Below, piece by piece: positions 10,150 to 21,640 of a stretch of DNA of 64,000 nt (the stretch's first letter is position 1; each line of letters begins with the position of its first letter). Source of the DNA: Isoetes taiwanensis (Eukaryota > Streptophyta > Lycopodiopsida > Isoetales > Isoetaceae); NCBI GenBank assembly GCA_021234155.1, contig JAJEKV010000197.1:1-64000 (forward strand), read 5' to 3'. The notes beneath the pieces were generated by a model. It had not been told where the DNA came from and did no database searches. It saw only the letters and a program-made list of their open reading frames with translations. The position numbers and the translations under genes were made by a program.

Positions 10150-10960
10150 GGATTTATGGAATGCCTGACATAGTTATAATGGATAGGGATCTATTATTTT
10201 GCAAGGTTTTGGTCAAGACTTATGAAGAATCTAGATACAATTTTAAGGTTTTTCACAGCCTACCATCCCCAAATGGATGGACAGACGGAGGTTATGAACC
10301 GTGCCATTGAGAATATGTTATGGCCTATGTTGCGAAAAGACAAAACCAATGGGAAGAGTATCTTTACTTTTGGAGTGTGCAATAACACCATTCATTCGAT
10401 TACCCAGAAATTCCTTTAGAACTAGCGTGTAGATATGCTTTGGAATCTCCAATTACTTAAATAGGAGGGGAGTATCAGCTTCAGATTTAGCAACATGAGA
10501 CTTCGCAGACATTCTATAAGTGGTAAATATTTGTATTCAAAAAACCCAAGAAATTATGATTTTTAGACTTGCAAAGAAACAAAGAAAAGTTGACTATGCA
10601 AAAGGTCAATGGGTTTAGAAACATCTTTCTAAGAAACGTTTAAGAAAAAGGGGAAATAGATACGTGAAACTAGCTCCTAGGTATTAGGATCCATTTCAAA
10701 TTGAGGAAAAAGCTAGTGAGAATGCCTATCATATTTTTATTGTATGGTAAGTGGACTAACCTGCATCCAATTTTTAATGTTGAAGTACTAAAGCCCTTTG
10801 AGGGAAATGAAATTTCTCCTTTGATTTTGCAAAAAATAGAAGATGTGTAATCTATCATTATAGGTAAAGAGGAGGTCATTGGTCTATCTGCCAATAGAAG
10901 TCGCGAGTCTTCCTAATGGTTCTGAATGTATCTGTAAACTAGTCATTGAATATCAGAATC
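10150..10960 (+). pseudogene. Ty3/gypsy integrase and C-terminal remnant
   Basis: In order, and across frameshifts, the plus strand encodes GMPDIVIMDRD (the second catalytic Asp segment of integrase), then FFTAYHPQMDGQTEVMNR, the highly conserved gypsy motif before the catalytic Glu region. Further on come GNRYVKLAPR and DPFQIEEKASENAYHI, then LHPIFNVEVLKPF, which is the segment before the chromodomain of chromoviruses. Stops and frame changes break it at many points. No LTRs were found. This is a dead fragment of a Ty3-type element. RT and RNase H are missing. Confidence 0.75.
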
Positions 10961-11599
10961 TGGTTGCTAAGCAAATTCAAAACTGGTTCCGATGTTGTTC
11001 GCTGTCTCAAGTGTCGTTCTGCCATCCAAGATCATGTGTGATGTCGCAAAAAAAGTCTGCCCTTTCCAATAGCCGTTGGTCCTTCCTTAAATAATTGAAT
11101 TGAACTGATTTTTATCGTCTGCGGAGACCAATTGGTCTATGAGACCCAAAGAAGGAATACAACAAGCATATTACTGCTAGGATTGAAAAACCCTCGTCTC
11201 ATAGGGTTTTCGAGGGAAAAACCTTGGCAGTAATAGGTGAGAAAGTGTACAATGATATATGATAATGGTACATTATCATGTGTCTCAGTGCATCTTCTGA
11301 GGACATAACGGAATGTGGGCATCCATGATGTATTGGAAATAAGATCCTAGCGAGCACACTGATGTTGTATCCAACAGTGCATGCAGCTGCTGGTTAGGCA
11401 GGATCAACTGAGCAAAGCTAGCGTGAGAATGTTGGACAATGCTGCAGAGTGTAGCTTTCATCTTCAATAGCACTTTGTTGGCAGCACAAACACATTCTAT
11501 CCTCTCGTGCCTCCCGGACCCATCTTCCTGTCTCAATTCGCAAGCGATATGCACCTGTGCGAATGGAAGCTATCAATCTGCGCTTTTCAGTAGCAAATG

Positions 11600-12313
11600 T
11601 GCACGGAGGTAGCCTTATTGGCCATTTGCAAGCATGGGGTTGATCCGGACCTTATAGTGTGCTGTCTTAACATGTTCAAGGGCACCAGTATTCCAAAGCT
11701 TGCTGAGGAGGCAAGCATCTAGGAATTGCCGCGACTGATGGTGGTCCTCTTCGGTTTCAACTTGGATGCATCTATGCTCTTGTACGTCCCATCTGGAGAA
11801 CCATTGTGCTCGCCTCTCCTTCCAGCACGCCTTGAGGCGCTGCGGACAGTGTAAGCTAGGTTTGGGGAGATGTTCATTGCCCATACCTGCCATCTTCTGG
11901 AAGTAAATAATGTGGCGGTCAAGTGCGGCTCGTTGAAGAGGCAAGAAACATGTCTTCTGAAGAAGGATCTGATATGGAACAATGGATTTCACCCCGAGCG
12001 CCCCGTGCCAAAAAAGACTTTATGTACCTGCTCCAATTCATTCCACGTGGCCGGGGATATGATCGGACCCCAAACTTCAACTCCATATAAAAGAACAGGT
12101 TCCATCAGAACCCTGAACCAGTGGGACAAATGGGACCAGTCATATAGCTTTGCTTTATAGCTGTTATTCTGCATCGCATAAAGTGCCTTCCAACCCGCAG
12201 TCACTCGCAATCAAATGGAACCAGTATGTGGTAGTGGGGAACTCTATGTCCAGGTACTTATGTATGCACCATCTCTACATTTTGCCCCTGATAAATGAAG
12301 GAGTGAAGCAAAA
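11600..12313 (-). pseudogene. LINE-A1 RT thumb and C-terminal region
   Basis: Reading leftward, a segment resembling KYLDIEF (the end of the RT core, broken by frameshifts) is followed by GWKALYAMQNN and then LEPVLLYGVEVWGP, a motif typical of the region after the RT in many LINEs. Several frames must be joined to read through. It continues the RT that is interrupted at 14184. Confidence 0.6.
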
Positions 12314-12323
12314 CAAAACCTTA

Positions 12324-14174
12324 TAGCATAAACAAAAAACATAAAAAATACTCGTGACTTCCTAAGGCGGGAGATATTTTTGCCTACAAAGTATGCATGT
12401 ACCACAAATGTTTTGCTCAACGGATATGTGGCGAGTTGGTTTAGATTTAGTGATGACTAAAATTTGTGCACTTTGGTCAGGGGTTCAAACTCTTGCTTTA
12501 AATGGATGGAAGTTGTTAGGGGTTATATTAATGATGAATCTCGATGTAGTAGAACTTTCTGTTCATACATGTTCACTATGGTCCATTTGGCGCAATCCGA
12601 TATGGATAGGATATGTAGGTGTCTACTAGTTCACTATGGTCCATTCGGCACAATCCGATATGGATAGGATATGTAGGTGTCTACTAGACTTGGCTGTCTG
12701 GTGACTTCCTATAATGGCTTGTGACTTCTTAAGGCGGGAGATATCTCTGCCTACAAAGTGTACATGTACCACAAAAGTTTTGCTCAACGGATGTGTGGCG
12801 AGTTGGTATAGAGCTAGTGATGTCTAAGATTTATGCACTTTAGTCAGGGGTTCAAACCCCTGCTTTAGATGTCATTTCTTGATGGGAATTACTAGGGGTT
12901 ATATCAATGATGAACCTCGACGTAGTAGAACTTTCTGTTGATACATGTTCACTATAGTCCATTCGACGCAACTTGATATGCCGAACTTGATATGGATAAG
13001 ATATGTAGGTGTCTACTAGACTTGGCTGTCTGGTGACTTCCTATAATGGACATTAAACAAAAAACATAAAACAATAAGATATGTAGGTGTCTACTAGACT
13101 TGGCTGTCTGGTGACTTCCTTATAATGGACATTAAACAAAAAACATAAAACAATACTCGTGAATTCTTAAGGCGGGAGATATCTCTACCTATAAAGTATC
13201 CATATACCACAAAAGTTTTGCTCAACGGATGTGTGGTGAGTTGGTATAGACCTAGTGATGCCCAAGATTTGTGCACTTTGGTCAAGGGTTTAAACCCTTG
13301 CTTTAGATGTCATTTCTTGATGGGAGTTGCTAGGGGTTATATTAATTATGAACCCCGACGTAGTAGAGCTTTCTGTTGATACATGTTCATTATGAACCAT
13401 TCGGTGCAATCCGATATGTATAGGATATGTAGGTGTCTATTAGACTTGGTTGTTTGGTGACTTCTTAATATGGACTTTACTCGTGACTTCCTAAGGCGGG
13501 AGATATCTTTGCCTACAAAGTGTGCATGTATCACAAAAATTTTACTCAAGGATGTGTGGCAAGTTGGTATAGACCTAGTGATGTCTAAAATTTATGCACT
13601 TTGATTAGGGTCTCAAATCCCATCTTCAGATGTTATTTCTTGATGGGAGTTGCTAGGGGTTATATTAATGATGAACCCCGACGTAATATAACTTTCTGTT
13701 GATACATGTTCACTATGGTCCATTTGGCGCAACCGGATATGGATAGGATATATAGGTGTCTACTAGACTTGGCTGTCTGGTGACTTCCTAATATGGACCT
13801 TAAACAAAAAGCATAAAAACTACTCGTGACTTCCTAAGGCGGGAGATATCTCTGCCTACAAAGTATGCATGTATTACAAAAGTTTTGTTCAATGGATGTG
13901 TGGTGAGTTGATATAGACCTAGTGATATCTAAGATTTGTGCACTTTGGTCAGGGGTTCAAACCCCTGCTTCAGATGTTATTCTTGATGGGAGTTGCTAGG
14001 GGTTATATTAATGATGAATCTCGACGTAGTAGAAATTCTTGTTGATAAATGTTCACTATGGTCCATTCGGCGCAACCCGATATGGATAGGATATATAGGT
14101 GTCTACTAGACTTGGCTATCTCGTGAGTTCCTAATATGGATCTTAAACAAAAAATAAGCAAAAAATGAGACAAG
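12324..14174 (+). mobile_element. Tandem array of tRNA-like SINE units inserted into LINE-A1
   Basis: Five head-to-tail units start with CTCGTGACTTCCTAAGGCGG or close variants at about 12350, 12718, 13155, 13479 and 13822. Units are about 325-435 bp; the two longest contain local duplications. Each has a pol III-like internal promoter. In unit 1, box A TGGCGAGTTGG is at 12429-12439 and box B GGTTCAAAC at 12482-12490. In unit 2 these lie at 12796-12806 and 12849-12859. Each unit ends in an A-rich tail (TTAAACAAAAAACATAAAA). The array is flanked by CAAAACCTTA at 12314-12323 and 14175-14184, as expected of a target-site duplication. tRNA-derived SINEs are normally dispersed singly, so tandem amplification is unusual. 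Confidence 0.75.
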
Positions 14175-14184
14175 CAAAACCTTA

Positions 14185-15217
14185 GTCTTGGCCAAATTGA
14201 CCCTCATTCCAGTGGCCCGACAGAAACTATCCAGGGCATGTAGGTGCTGCTGCATGGCATCTGGGGTATGGGCTAGGAGGTCCACATAATCTGCGTATAT
14301 GAGCTACCTAATGATCTGGTGCACAAGCCGAGCTTCGTCACCCCTATGGTAGGCAGGGGCTTCCAACTGTCTTTAGTCTTTCCCACAACTTTTCTCTAGG
14401 CACATCATCAAAGGCCTTTGCAAAGTTGACAAAGCAGCAATATAGATCCTGGCGGCAGTTCCTGCTATCCTCAACCAAGGTCCGAAGCATAAATATGTGG
14501 TCAATGGTGGAGTGTCAGGGCCTGAATCCTGCCTGTGTGAGCGCTCTCACTTCTGCCTCCTCTGCCCTCATCGTGAATTGTTGTTTAAGGATGCTGTCCA
14601 TTAGCTTTGCAAAGAATGAACTGATCATGATTGTCCTGTAATTGGCTGGGCTATGTAGATCACTTGCCTTGTAGATGGGAACTACTCTGCTAGTGGCCTA
14701 TTGTTGGGAAAATCCTTCCTGTAATGTCTTATTAAATAGTGGCACTATTGGTGATCTCGCCCACTTGAGCAGCTCTGCCTACATGCCATCCAAGTCTGTC
14801 GCCTTGCCATTGGCGAGACGCTGCAGGCCCTGAGTGACACCTGCCTCTGTGATTTCCAAAGCTGGCCCTTTTGAGGGGGGAGGGGGAGGGTACCCCTAGC
14901 CGGACCCCATAGAGCTGGTGCAAGTATTGCACGCATTGGTCCGGACTGATATTTTCTATAGGCTGTAGAGGCTTGCTCAACATCTTTCTCCAAAATGTTC
15001 TGGGGTGCCTCTCCAGTGAGTAAAACATTTCCCTCTGATGCTCTACAATGTATCTGGCTTTCTTTCCTTTCATAAAAAGACTATACTGTCTGATCGCGAG
15101 GGAACGCAGGGCGGGCTCAGTGACTTGTCGAAGCCAGCACTTGAAGTCTCTACATTCAGTATCAAACCACTGGTTACAGGGTAGTTCCCGAGATCTTCTG
15201 GGGGTAGCTTCTACCAA
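14185..15217 (-). pseudogene. LINE-A1 reverse transcriptase core, broken
   Basis: On the minus strand the order is: a linker with WFDTECRDFKCWLR, then an RT entry region, then CCFVNFAKAFDDVPREKLW (the first catalytic Asp motif). After a gap comes LIYADYVDLL, followed by ATGMRVNLAKTKVLL. The normal catalytic YADD reads YADY, so the second Asp is lost. A segment of perhaps 60 residues between the two motifs seems deleted. The frame breaks repeatedly. The gene is certainly inactive. Confidence 0.75.
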
Positions 15218-15479
15218 AGCATCTCTCCGCGACGGTCATAAGTAATTTGACCAACTGGTCAGTCTGTTGCTATAGCATGAGAAGCTGCAGAATTTTTGCT
15301 AGATAAGATACTATCATCAAGGCATAAGTCATCGCGTGGTCATAATCCAACGACAGCTGAGACAAGCAGGGGGTTGGATCACAGGTGGTCTGAGCAGACT
15401 GCTAAAGTACTTGGAGAAAAAGTGGCTAGTGATCCGAGTCAGTCTCTTTATCTCTATTATCTATGCCTATTCGGAGCTA

Positions 15480-16222
15480 AGTGATGAGATGTAGATCTCA
15501 TTTAGCCACCAGCACATAATCCACAACACTGGAGTAGCCTCCATGGTTTTCCTGCCAGAAGGTGTAGCCGGCAGATAAGGGCCACTGCGCCAAACCATTG
15601 CATATGACTAAATCAAAGGTGCTGCACATCTGAAGCAATTCTCGGCCATGTCACATGACTTGATTGGGGCCGTCGGCTGATGTTCGTGGCCAAGCAGTCT
15701 CTGCAGGGCGAAGCTGCAAGACGTCATTCGGCAATGGGTCAAACTTTGTGAGCTGTTCTATTCCCGTACATGCATTGAAGTCTCCTAGCAGCACAACTCT
15801 ACCCAACTGCCTGCACCGCTGTATGTCATCGTATAAATCGACATAGGATCCATCCTATCCACATCTATGTTGTAGCAGTAGAAGTTGGACTTTACATGTG
15901 GAAAGTAGCATGCTGCAAGAAAGAAACTGTCACCACTGTGGTTCTACACTCGGACCCAGAGGTAGTAGTTGTGCCTGTCTGACTTCTGCAATGAAACTGA
16001 TGGTGCCAAGTTTGTGCAATAGTAACAAGCAACACCCCCATGCCCCCATTTGCCCGTGCATTCACTGAACAATGAGTAGTGCTGAAATCCTGGTAAGTCT
16101 GGTATCCAGTGCCCAATGTGTTCCCAAGTTTCCATAAGGAAGATGAGATCTGTGTCTGCCGCAATGGAGTTGAGACTATCTCCCTTCTGCCAAGGGAAGC
16201 CCCTGCAATTCCAGGAGAACAT
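15480..16222 (-). pseudogene. LINE-A1 EEP endonuclease domain (start of ORF2)
   Basis: The ATG at 16222 begins MFSWNCRGFP, matching the N-terminal WNxRG of LINE endonucleases. Further on, LIFLMETWE supplies the catalytic Glu and VVLLGDFNACTG the GDFN motif. A later YTFWQENHGGYSSVVDYVL segment matches the substrate loop. Frameshifts separate these parts. In active LINEs this enzyme nicks target DNA for target-primed reverse transcription. It starts 15 bases after the stop of ORF1. Confidence 0.7.
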
Positions 16223-16237
16223 ACACAACCACTATCC

Positions 16238-17907
16238 CTATTTGATTGCCAGGTTAGCCACGCCAGCAAGGAGGGTAGCATCAACGCGCTGTGCAGGAGC
16301 AACAGCAGCAGCAGCAACCCACAACAATACATGCAGTGGATGGACAATAGAAGTGGTAGGTGCATGCTGAGCAGAAGTGGTCGCAGCAGGACCAGCAGTC
16401 TCAGCATCAACATCAACATTGGATGCAGCAGCAGCTCTAGAAGCCCGAGTAGCAAATGTGGCAGCAGCATCTCGAGGGGCCTTAGCAGCTCTGTGTATTG
16501 CATCCCCAACGTCAGCCTTGGGTGGCTCGAACACTCGCGCTTTGTCTTGGACAAGGGCCAGTGCATCTTTGGCGTGATTGATGGCCCGCACATGAGCCAA
16601 TTCCCTTCTACATTGGTCCCGTTGCCGAGGGGTGAGGTCATGATTGACATACATTGAAATGCCCTTCAGTTTCACCCCCTGGCGTAGTATGGCATCTCTT
16701 ACCAGTGCATCGACAACTATGAATTTGATAATGCGTGGATGGTCTGGGTGCCTAATACTGTGGCGGCTAGCCTGGGCAATGTATATGGGCGCAAGAAACC
16801 TCATGTGTGACAGGGCTACTGTGTGTGGACGCTCCATGAGGTGCTCCCCCTCCACTTCAGGGAGGCCTCGAACTACCACATTATGTCTCTTACGACTCTG
16901 CTCTGTTGCTCACTGAGCCACAATGCATCTTTTGTTGGTTGCCTGCTGGAAGCTGCCTGCTGGCTGCATTGAGCCCCCGATTGCCATCGGGGAGGGGTAG
17001 CATTGGCATGAGCCAGAGCAGCTGTTGCGGCTTGCTGAGTGGTCTTCCCTCCATGCAGTTCAGACCTAAGCTCTTGCTGGAGTCTGTCTTGCCTTGCCAG
17101 CTCATGCAGACAATGCCAGATCTGCTCATGAGCCTCTGCATGTAGGCCTTTGCCCTATTGAGTGACAGCGACCTGCAGCCCTCATACCTCGTGATCTTGC
17201 TTGTTCGTCCTATGCTCCAATCCTTGAAGTTTGGAGGCCATCTCCACTTCTTTAACCAAGAAGTGTTCCTGCGCATTGTTGAGCTTGACTTGGAGGGTCT
17301 GGAGGTGTTCATGTTGCATCTCACTGGCTATCTATAAGGTCTTTTGGACCATGGCTGTCCTCTCTTCTGCCTCTGTACAAAGTACCGATAGATTTGTCCA
17401 GATCTCTTGCTCGAACTGGTCCCTGCCTCGAGCTATAGTATCCATTCTGGCAGACATGGTTTCTAGGGTGGCATGGAGATCCGCAAGCTGTGCTCTGTCT
17501 TGCTGCCTTTCCACGTGTGCTAGGCAAAGGCCACCCTCAAGCTGTTGGATGCGAGCCTCCATGTCGAAAGCGCGTCGCTTTTCAATGGTGAGTTGCTTCT
17601 TGAGCAGTCTGGGTGCGGAGGCCTGCACTTCTTCTGTCAAAGATGTAATCCGCGTTGTGTTGCCTTCCATCATGGCTTGGATCTGCGTTCAGTGTTCCTC
17701 AGCTATTTACTCCGGTGTGACTGGTGAGGATGGATTCACACGGCTCGCTGCTATGTGGGTGTACCTCCCCTGTGTCTGATGGGCCATGCTTGTTGCACGT
17801 GTTTTTGCTCTCGCCTCCCTTTTCAGGGTATATCTGTCGATCTTGCCAGTGTCATCTTGTCTCAGAAAAGTCTCGACGTATTCTCTCAGAAAAAGTCTTG
17901 ATGCCAT
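16238..17907 (-). pseudogene. LINE-A1 ORF1 (coiled coil + RRM-like nucleic-acid chaperone)
   Basis: From ATG 17907, a basic N-terminal segment (RLFLREYVETFLRQDD) runs to TAA at 17707. The same frame continues past a TGA into a long coiled coil (17673-17332, Gln/Glu/Arg-rich heptads). After a frame change, the segment 16879-16238 has VVRGLPE, then HPRIIKFIVVDALVRDAIL, then ISMYVNHDLTPRQRDQCR. That matches the RRM and C-terminal domains of L1-type ORF1 proteins. The last 110 residues are Ala-rich. In the family ORF1p binds LINE RNA as a trimer. It is inactivated here. Confidence 0.65.
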
Positions 17908-17960
17908 GTCTGCCCATTGTGGGGGGAAGTGTGTGTCTTGCTCATCGACTGTCGATGGGA

Positions 17961-19526
17961 TAGGTTGAGGGGATGCAAGGCTGCTCTAGTTCCTCTATCA
18001 CTGGGGTGGCCATGGCAACAAGAAGGGGGAGATGGCTAAAGCACTGTGGAAGGCTCAACTAGATTGAAAGGGGCTTTTAAACATAAACGATGCTCCCCCT
18101 CACTGGTTGGCATGGGGGGGTTTGGATGGGTTCAATCCTGTTGGGGGGAGGTTTGATTCCGGCTATGGCCAGAATTCTTTTGGATGTTTCTGGATTGAAG
18201 AAAGGAGGAAGCTCAAAAGGAATTTGAAAAGGATCATCCTTTTGTTACAAATATTTGACACCTCCCTTTTGCTTGCCTTCGACGTCATTTTCCATAATAA
18301 TGGTCATTCTTATCCATTCATTTATTTGTTGACTTGATTTACCCTTTCTTTATTTACCATGATCGTTCCCTTTAGATATCTCGAACCCTTTATCTCTATC
18401 TCTACATATATAAAGTAGTTTGTAATTTTCCTTTTTTCTTGTGTCCCTCGCTAATATTTCTGCGCCGCAATCTAATCTCACATTTTTATGCCACGTAATT
18501 TTTCTATTCACAATCTCCTCCTGCGACTTCGACGCCTGGCTGTTTGGCGATGGCGGGTATGAAGCCCTGTCGTTGCAACGAACACATAGGTATGTTGGAT
18601 TAGATTGGGCGGATCATATCGCTCTCTTACCGTCAGATGTTGTTTGCCGGTTAAATCCTACTGCCAGAGGAAGAGGCAAAAGGGATCCTGCAGATTCCTG
18701 CTTCTCTATCGATGCTTTGCTTTGATCTTCGCGATGCATTGGCAAACAGGGGTGAGCAAAGAGGCTGTTTCTTGCAGTGGAGAAGCTACGTTGCCCAATA
18801 TTTGAAGCCAAAAATAACGATTTGATGCCATAGCCATCCAATCCGGAGCCATAGCCATCCAATCTGACTCTTGAATACTGAAGGGCGGCGACTGAAGCAA
18901 ACATATGTCTGAGTTTGGTATTTATTTGGTGCCACTGCCAGATTCTATTTGGCTTCGTCCCAAGGCTGTATTATGGTGCAGCATATATTAGGTCTGTTTC
19001 TCCGCTCTATTCACACAGATGCATACATTTCTATGTAATTCAGTTGTCCCTTTGATTGTAAAAAAATGAGTTTTGAATCTAAATAGATGTCAAAAACTTC
19101 TGGACATGCTGATATTTAATCTATTATGCAGTGATTTAATTTATGATTTGTTGGGGAATCTTTCAAGTCGTTTCAAAGAGCTTGATGTAGCAACTAATTC
19201 TGGGGCTTGGCTATGCTCTAAACGCTGCAAAGTAATCAATTCTAGCCTTTGCGCTTTCTTGCAATGTTACGTAGCTTTTGCCTTAGATTTGTGGTGGCTT
19301 TCTTTGTCCTAGATTTTCAGTGTTATCTCAAAAATGACTGTTTCCATCCAGGTTGGCTTAGAGTTTATGGAGCTCAGGATTTCTTTTGCCGGTTTGACAT
19401 GTTCTGCATCATTTCAAGTCTTTTTATAGACATCACTTCCATTCCCTATGCAGTTCAGTGTCTTTTATTGGGTTTATGTGAATATATATAATGATGTTTC
19501 AAATAAATAAATAAATTGGTGCAGTT
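17961..19526. other. Possible LINE 5' UTR, then intergenic
   Basis: 17961-18230 may still be the LINE-A1 leader (C-rich tracts on the minus strand). Beyond it the sequence is AT-rich. The ORF 18441-18725 (plus) has no recognisable domain. No gene is called. Confidence 0.4.
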
Positions 19527-19583
19527 ATGGGCGACATTGCTTCTTCGAGCTCGTTGGATTTGTCGAGTTCCGGAGTAACAGGG
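19527..19583 (+). other. Exon-like segment (MGDIASSSSLDLSSSGVTG)
   Basis: An acceptor-like TTGGTGCAG ends at 19524, followed by ATG at 19527, 19 codons, and a good donor GTAAGA at 19584. The peptide is serine-rich, like many disordered protein N-termini. No downstream exon was identified. It could be the first coding exon of a real gene or chance. Confidence 0.3.
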
Positions 19584-20771
19584 GTAAGATTTTATTTTTC
19601 TCTGAGCCATAGCTGTTCTAACAGTACTGTGGAACCAAGTTTCAACTAGACCAGACGCAGATAATCCTTAAGCTCTACAGAACTTCCAAATGGGCATGAC
19701 GCTGGGAAAGTAATTGAACAGGCAACGATTCTTGTGGTAGTAAATGGAACACAGTCGACGAAACTAGGCACAATGACGCCGGACATTCAGAAAATGAATA
19801 AAAAATGATTCAGTTTCAGAATAATGTGTTCTCTGGGCAGTTTGTCAGCAACCATCTTCGGGTTTTTCTCTGGGTGGTAACAACAAAACATGATGTTTCT
19901 GAGGTGCCGAATCGTTGTAAATGGAGAACATAGAGGGAGCTTTTCTCTCCAAAATCGTGGGCTTCCCACAAAAGGGCAAACGTTAGATTGGGCTCTAAAC
20001 CATCGATTTATAGCATCAATGCGAAGCTCAGGGACCAAGACCCTTCGCTTGCCCTGCATTGGCCTACTTTCTTTGTATCAACGTCCTGAGGCAAATCTGG
20101 CCGCAACAGACCAAATTCTTTAGGCCTTTCTTGGCCTATCATGCACATAAAAGAACTGGTTGTCATACTTCTTTGTGTACTATATGAAAAATTTATAACA
20201 AAGACAAAGAGTTTTGTGTGGTTAAAAAATCTAATACCATAAGAGGCGTAAACACATGTGACTGCTAATGCTCGCTGAAAAGAGAGGAGCTTATTTTTAA
20301 GACTGCACAAAAATCAATATGAGTGTAATAGGCCTACATTCAATTCAATGGATTCTTTAAATAATTATCTCATTATACTTTTAGAACAATGAGAATGATA
20401 TTAACACATAGTTCCTTAGTGCTTACTCCTTTCACTGAGGAAATCCAATTGCTTTTGGTACTCAACCAATTGCGAATCAAGCATATCTAGATCGTTGCCC
20501 GTAGGAGAGATAGATAAATAGTACTTTTTATGTCATGCCACATTGGCAGCATCCACGAGGACATATGACAGACATATGTTAAAGAGAAGATTAAGTTGTT
20601 GATCCAAATATGATTTCGCCACTTTTTGCTTAACTTGCAATAGCATTAATCTGTAATAAATATGCCATGCCTCATGTTCATAAAATAGGCTAAAAATCGG
20701 GTCCATAGTATGCTTAGAATATTGTTAAGTAGCATTGCACTAGCGGAAATAGAGTATTAAGCAGATGATGT
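19584..20771. other. Intergenic, no gene recognised
   Basis: AT-rich sequence with no recognised domain on either strand. The minus ORFs at 19787-20059 and 20008-20310 overlap each other and show no motif. Confidence 0.45.
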
Positions 20772-20945
20772 ATTACTAAATATTTGATATTAATAGCGGG
20801 TCCAACTATGCAAGTTTGGAACAAAGAAATGTTCGCGGCGGCCAAGCATTACTAAATATTTGATATTAATAGCGGGTCCAACTATGCAAGTTTGGAACAA
20901 AGAAATGTTCGCGGCGGCCTTGGCCGCCGCGATAAATTTCTTGTA
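20772..20945. repeat. 76-bp tandem duplication ending in a GC hairpin
   Basis: Copies start at 20772 and 20848, each running ATTACTAAATATTTGATATT to CGCGGCGGCC. The second copy continues into the inverted arm, making a perfect hairpin with 10-bp arms (CGCGGCGGCC / GGCCGCCGCG) and a 2-base loop at 20910-20931. The distal part GATAAATTTCTTGTA is shared with the diverged copy at 3884-3958, so this is a dispersed family. Confidence 0.75.
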
Positions 20946-20999
20946 GATTATAATAGATTTGCCTTTATAAGAATAGGTTCCCTTTGTGACAATGTTTTA

Positions 21000-21640
21000 A
21001 CAATAGTTCTCCCTATTCTGCTTTGGCTTATCCTCCTGCGCCTGGCGCCTGGCGCTTAGCGCCTGGTGCTCGCTCGAGGCGCCGCCCGGCTCCTGCCCGA
21101 GCATGCAAAGTGGATGGCATTGAGCAAATGGGGCAGCGGAAGGATGGCGACCAGTGCTCGAGTGGATGTCCTGGCGCATACACAGGGGTCTTGGCGCTTT
21201 GGCTAGGGAGGATAGGTGAGGAGGCACCTCCGATGGGTGATTTCCACCGAGCGGTTTTTCGGCGTCGCCTTCCCCTCGCCCGGGCGATTGGCGACAGGGG
21301 CGCTCGCTTTCCAAAGACCCGCCAGAAGAGGTTACTGTTCGGAGCTGCTTGGTGAAGCCTTGTCTGGCTGGAGGTATGAAGGTATGCTTGTTGCTTGTGC
21401 AACAAAGATGGATTTTGGATCGGTGAGCGCCATAGTCATCCCGCAACGGTTTTTTCCCAGTGGTTTTAATCCGGGTCATGATGGTTGTGTTCTAGCTCAC
21501 GTTGTGCTTTGGTTTAAGGGCTTCGGCCCATGTTCTTGTTTGGACTTCGGTCCAGGACTTCGGTCCCTTATGTACTTGGTCCCATAACCCGATTGGGTTC
21601 CGTGGACGTTAAAAATTTTTCCTTCCTTCCTTCCTTCCTA
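21000..21640 (+). mobile_element. GC-rich non-LTR 3' segment with (TTCC)n tail
   Basis: Base composition jumps to GC-rich from about 21030 to 21350, with repeated GCGCCTGG. It then passes through CTTCGGCCC / CTTCGGTCC repeats and ends in GGTTCCGTGGACGTTAAAAA followed by TTTTTCCTTCCTTCCTTCC at 21616-21639. The closing motif matches those at 2150 and 11115-11135. I read it as the 3' portion of a LINE or LINE-mobilised element. The ORFs in it are low-complexity and not convincing. Confidence 0.5.

Larger units (their letters stand above)
11095..17960 (-). mobile_element. LINE-A1: degenerate, near full-length non-LTR retrotransposon, split by a SINE array
   Basis: Read on the minus strand, the element has ORF1 (coiled coil plus RRM-like domain), an EEP endonuclease, a reverse transcriptase and a C-terminal region. 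It ends at 11095-11137 with GGTCTCCGCAGACGATAAAA and a TTCAATTCAATT tail. Both ORFs carry frameshifts and stops. About 1.85 kb of foreign tandem repeat (12324-14174) interrupts the RT. The short-repeat tail, instead of poly(A), separates it from the poly(A)-tailed LINEs at 29.1 and 30.3 kb. The 5' boundary is uncertain and may lie as far as 18230. Confidence 0.8.

Noticed and set aside
12429-12505. A functional tRNA gene in the SINE units
   Set aside because: Box A and box B are present, but no pairing acceptor stem or anticodon arm of normal geometry was found. It is tRNA-like and not a tRNA gene.
12464-13549. Small ORFs within the SINE array on both strands
   Set aside because: They repeat with the array period and end at different stops; noncoding repeat units.
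12350-14160. CRISPR-like array
   Set aside because: Units of ~340 bp with no short repeat-spacer pattern, in a eukaryotic genome.
16109-17779. Several plus-strand ORFs of 70-180 codons
   Set aside because: They are antisense to LINE-A1 ORF1 and endonuclease, are Ser/Cys-rich, and match nothing.
18441-18725. 94-codon ORF (contains FDAWLFGDGGYEALSL)
   Set aside because: Text looks protein-like in part, but there is no domain, the N-terminal part is AT-rich noncoding in character, and splice sites are unclear.
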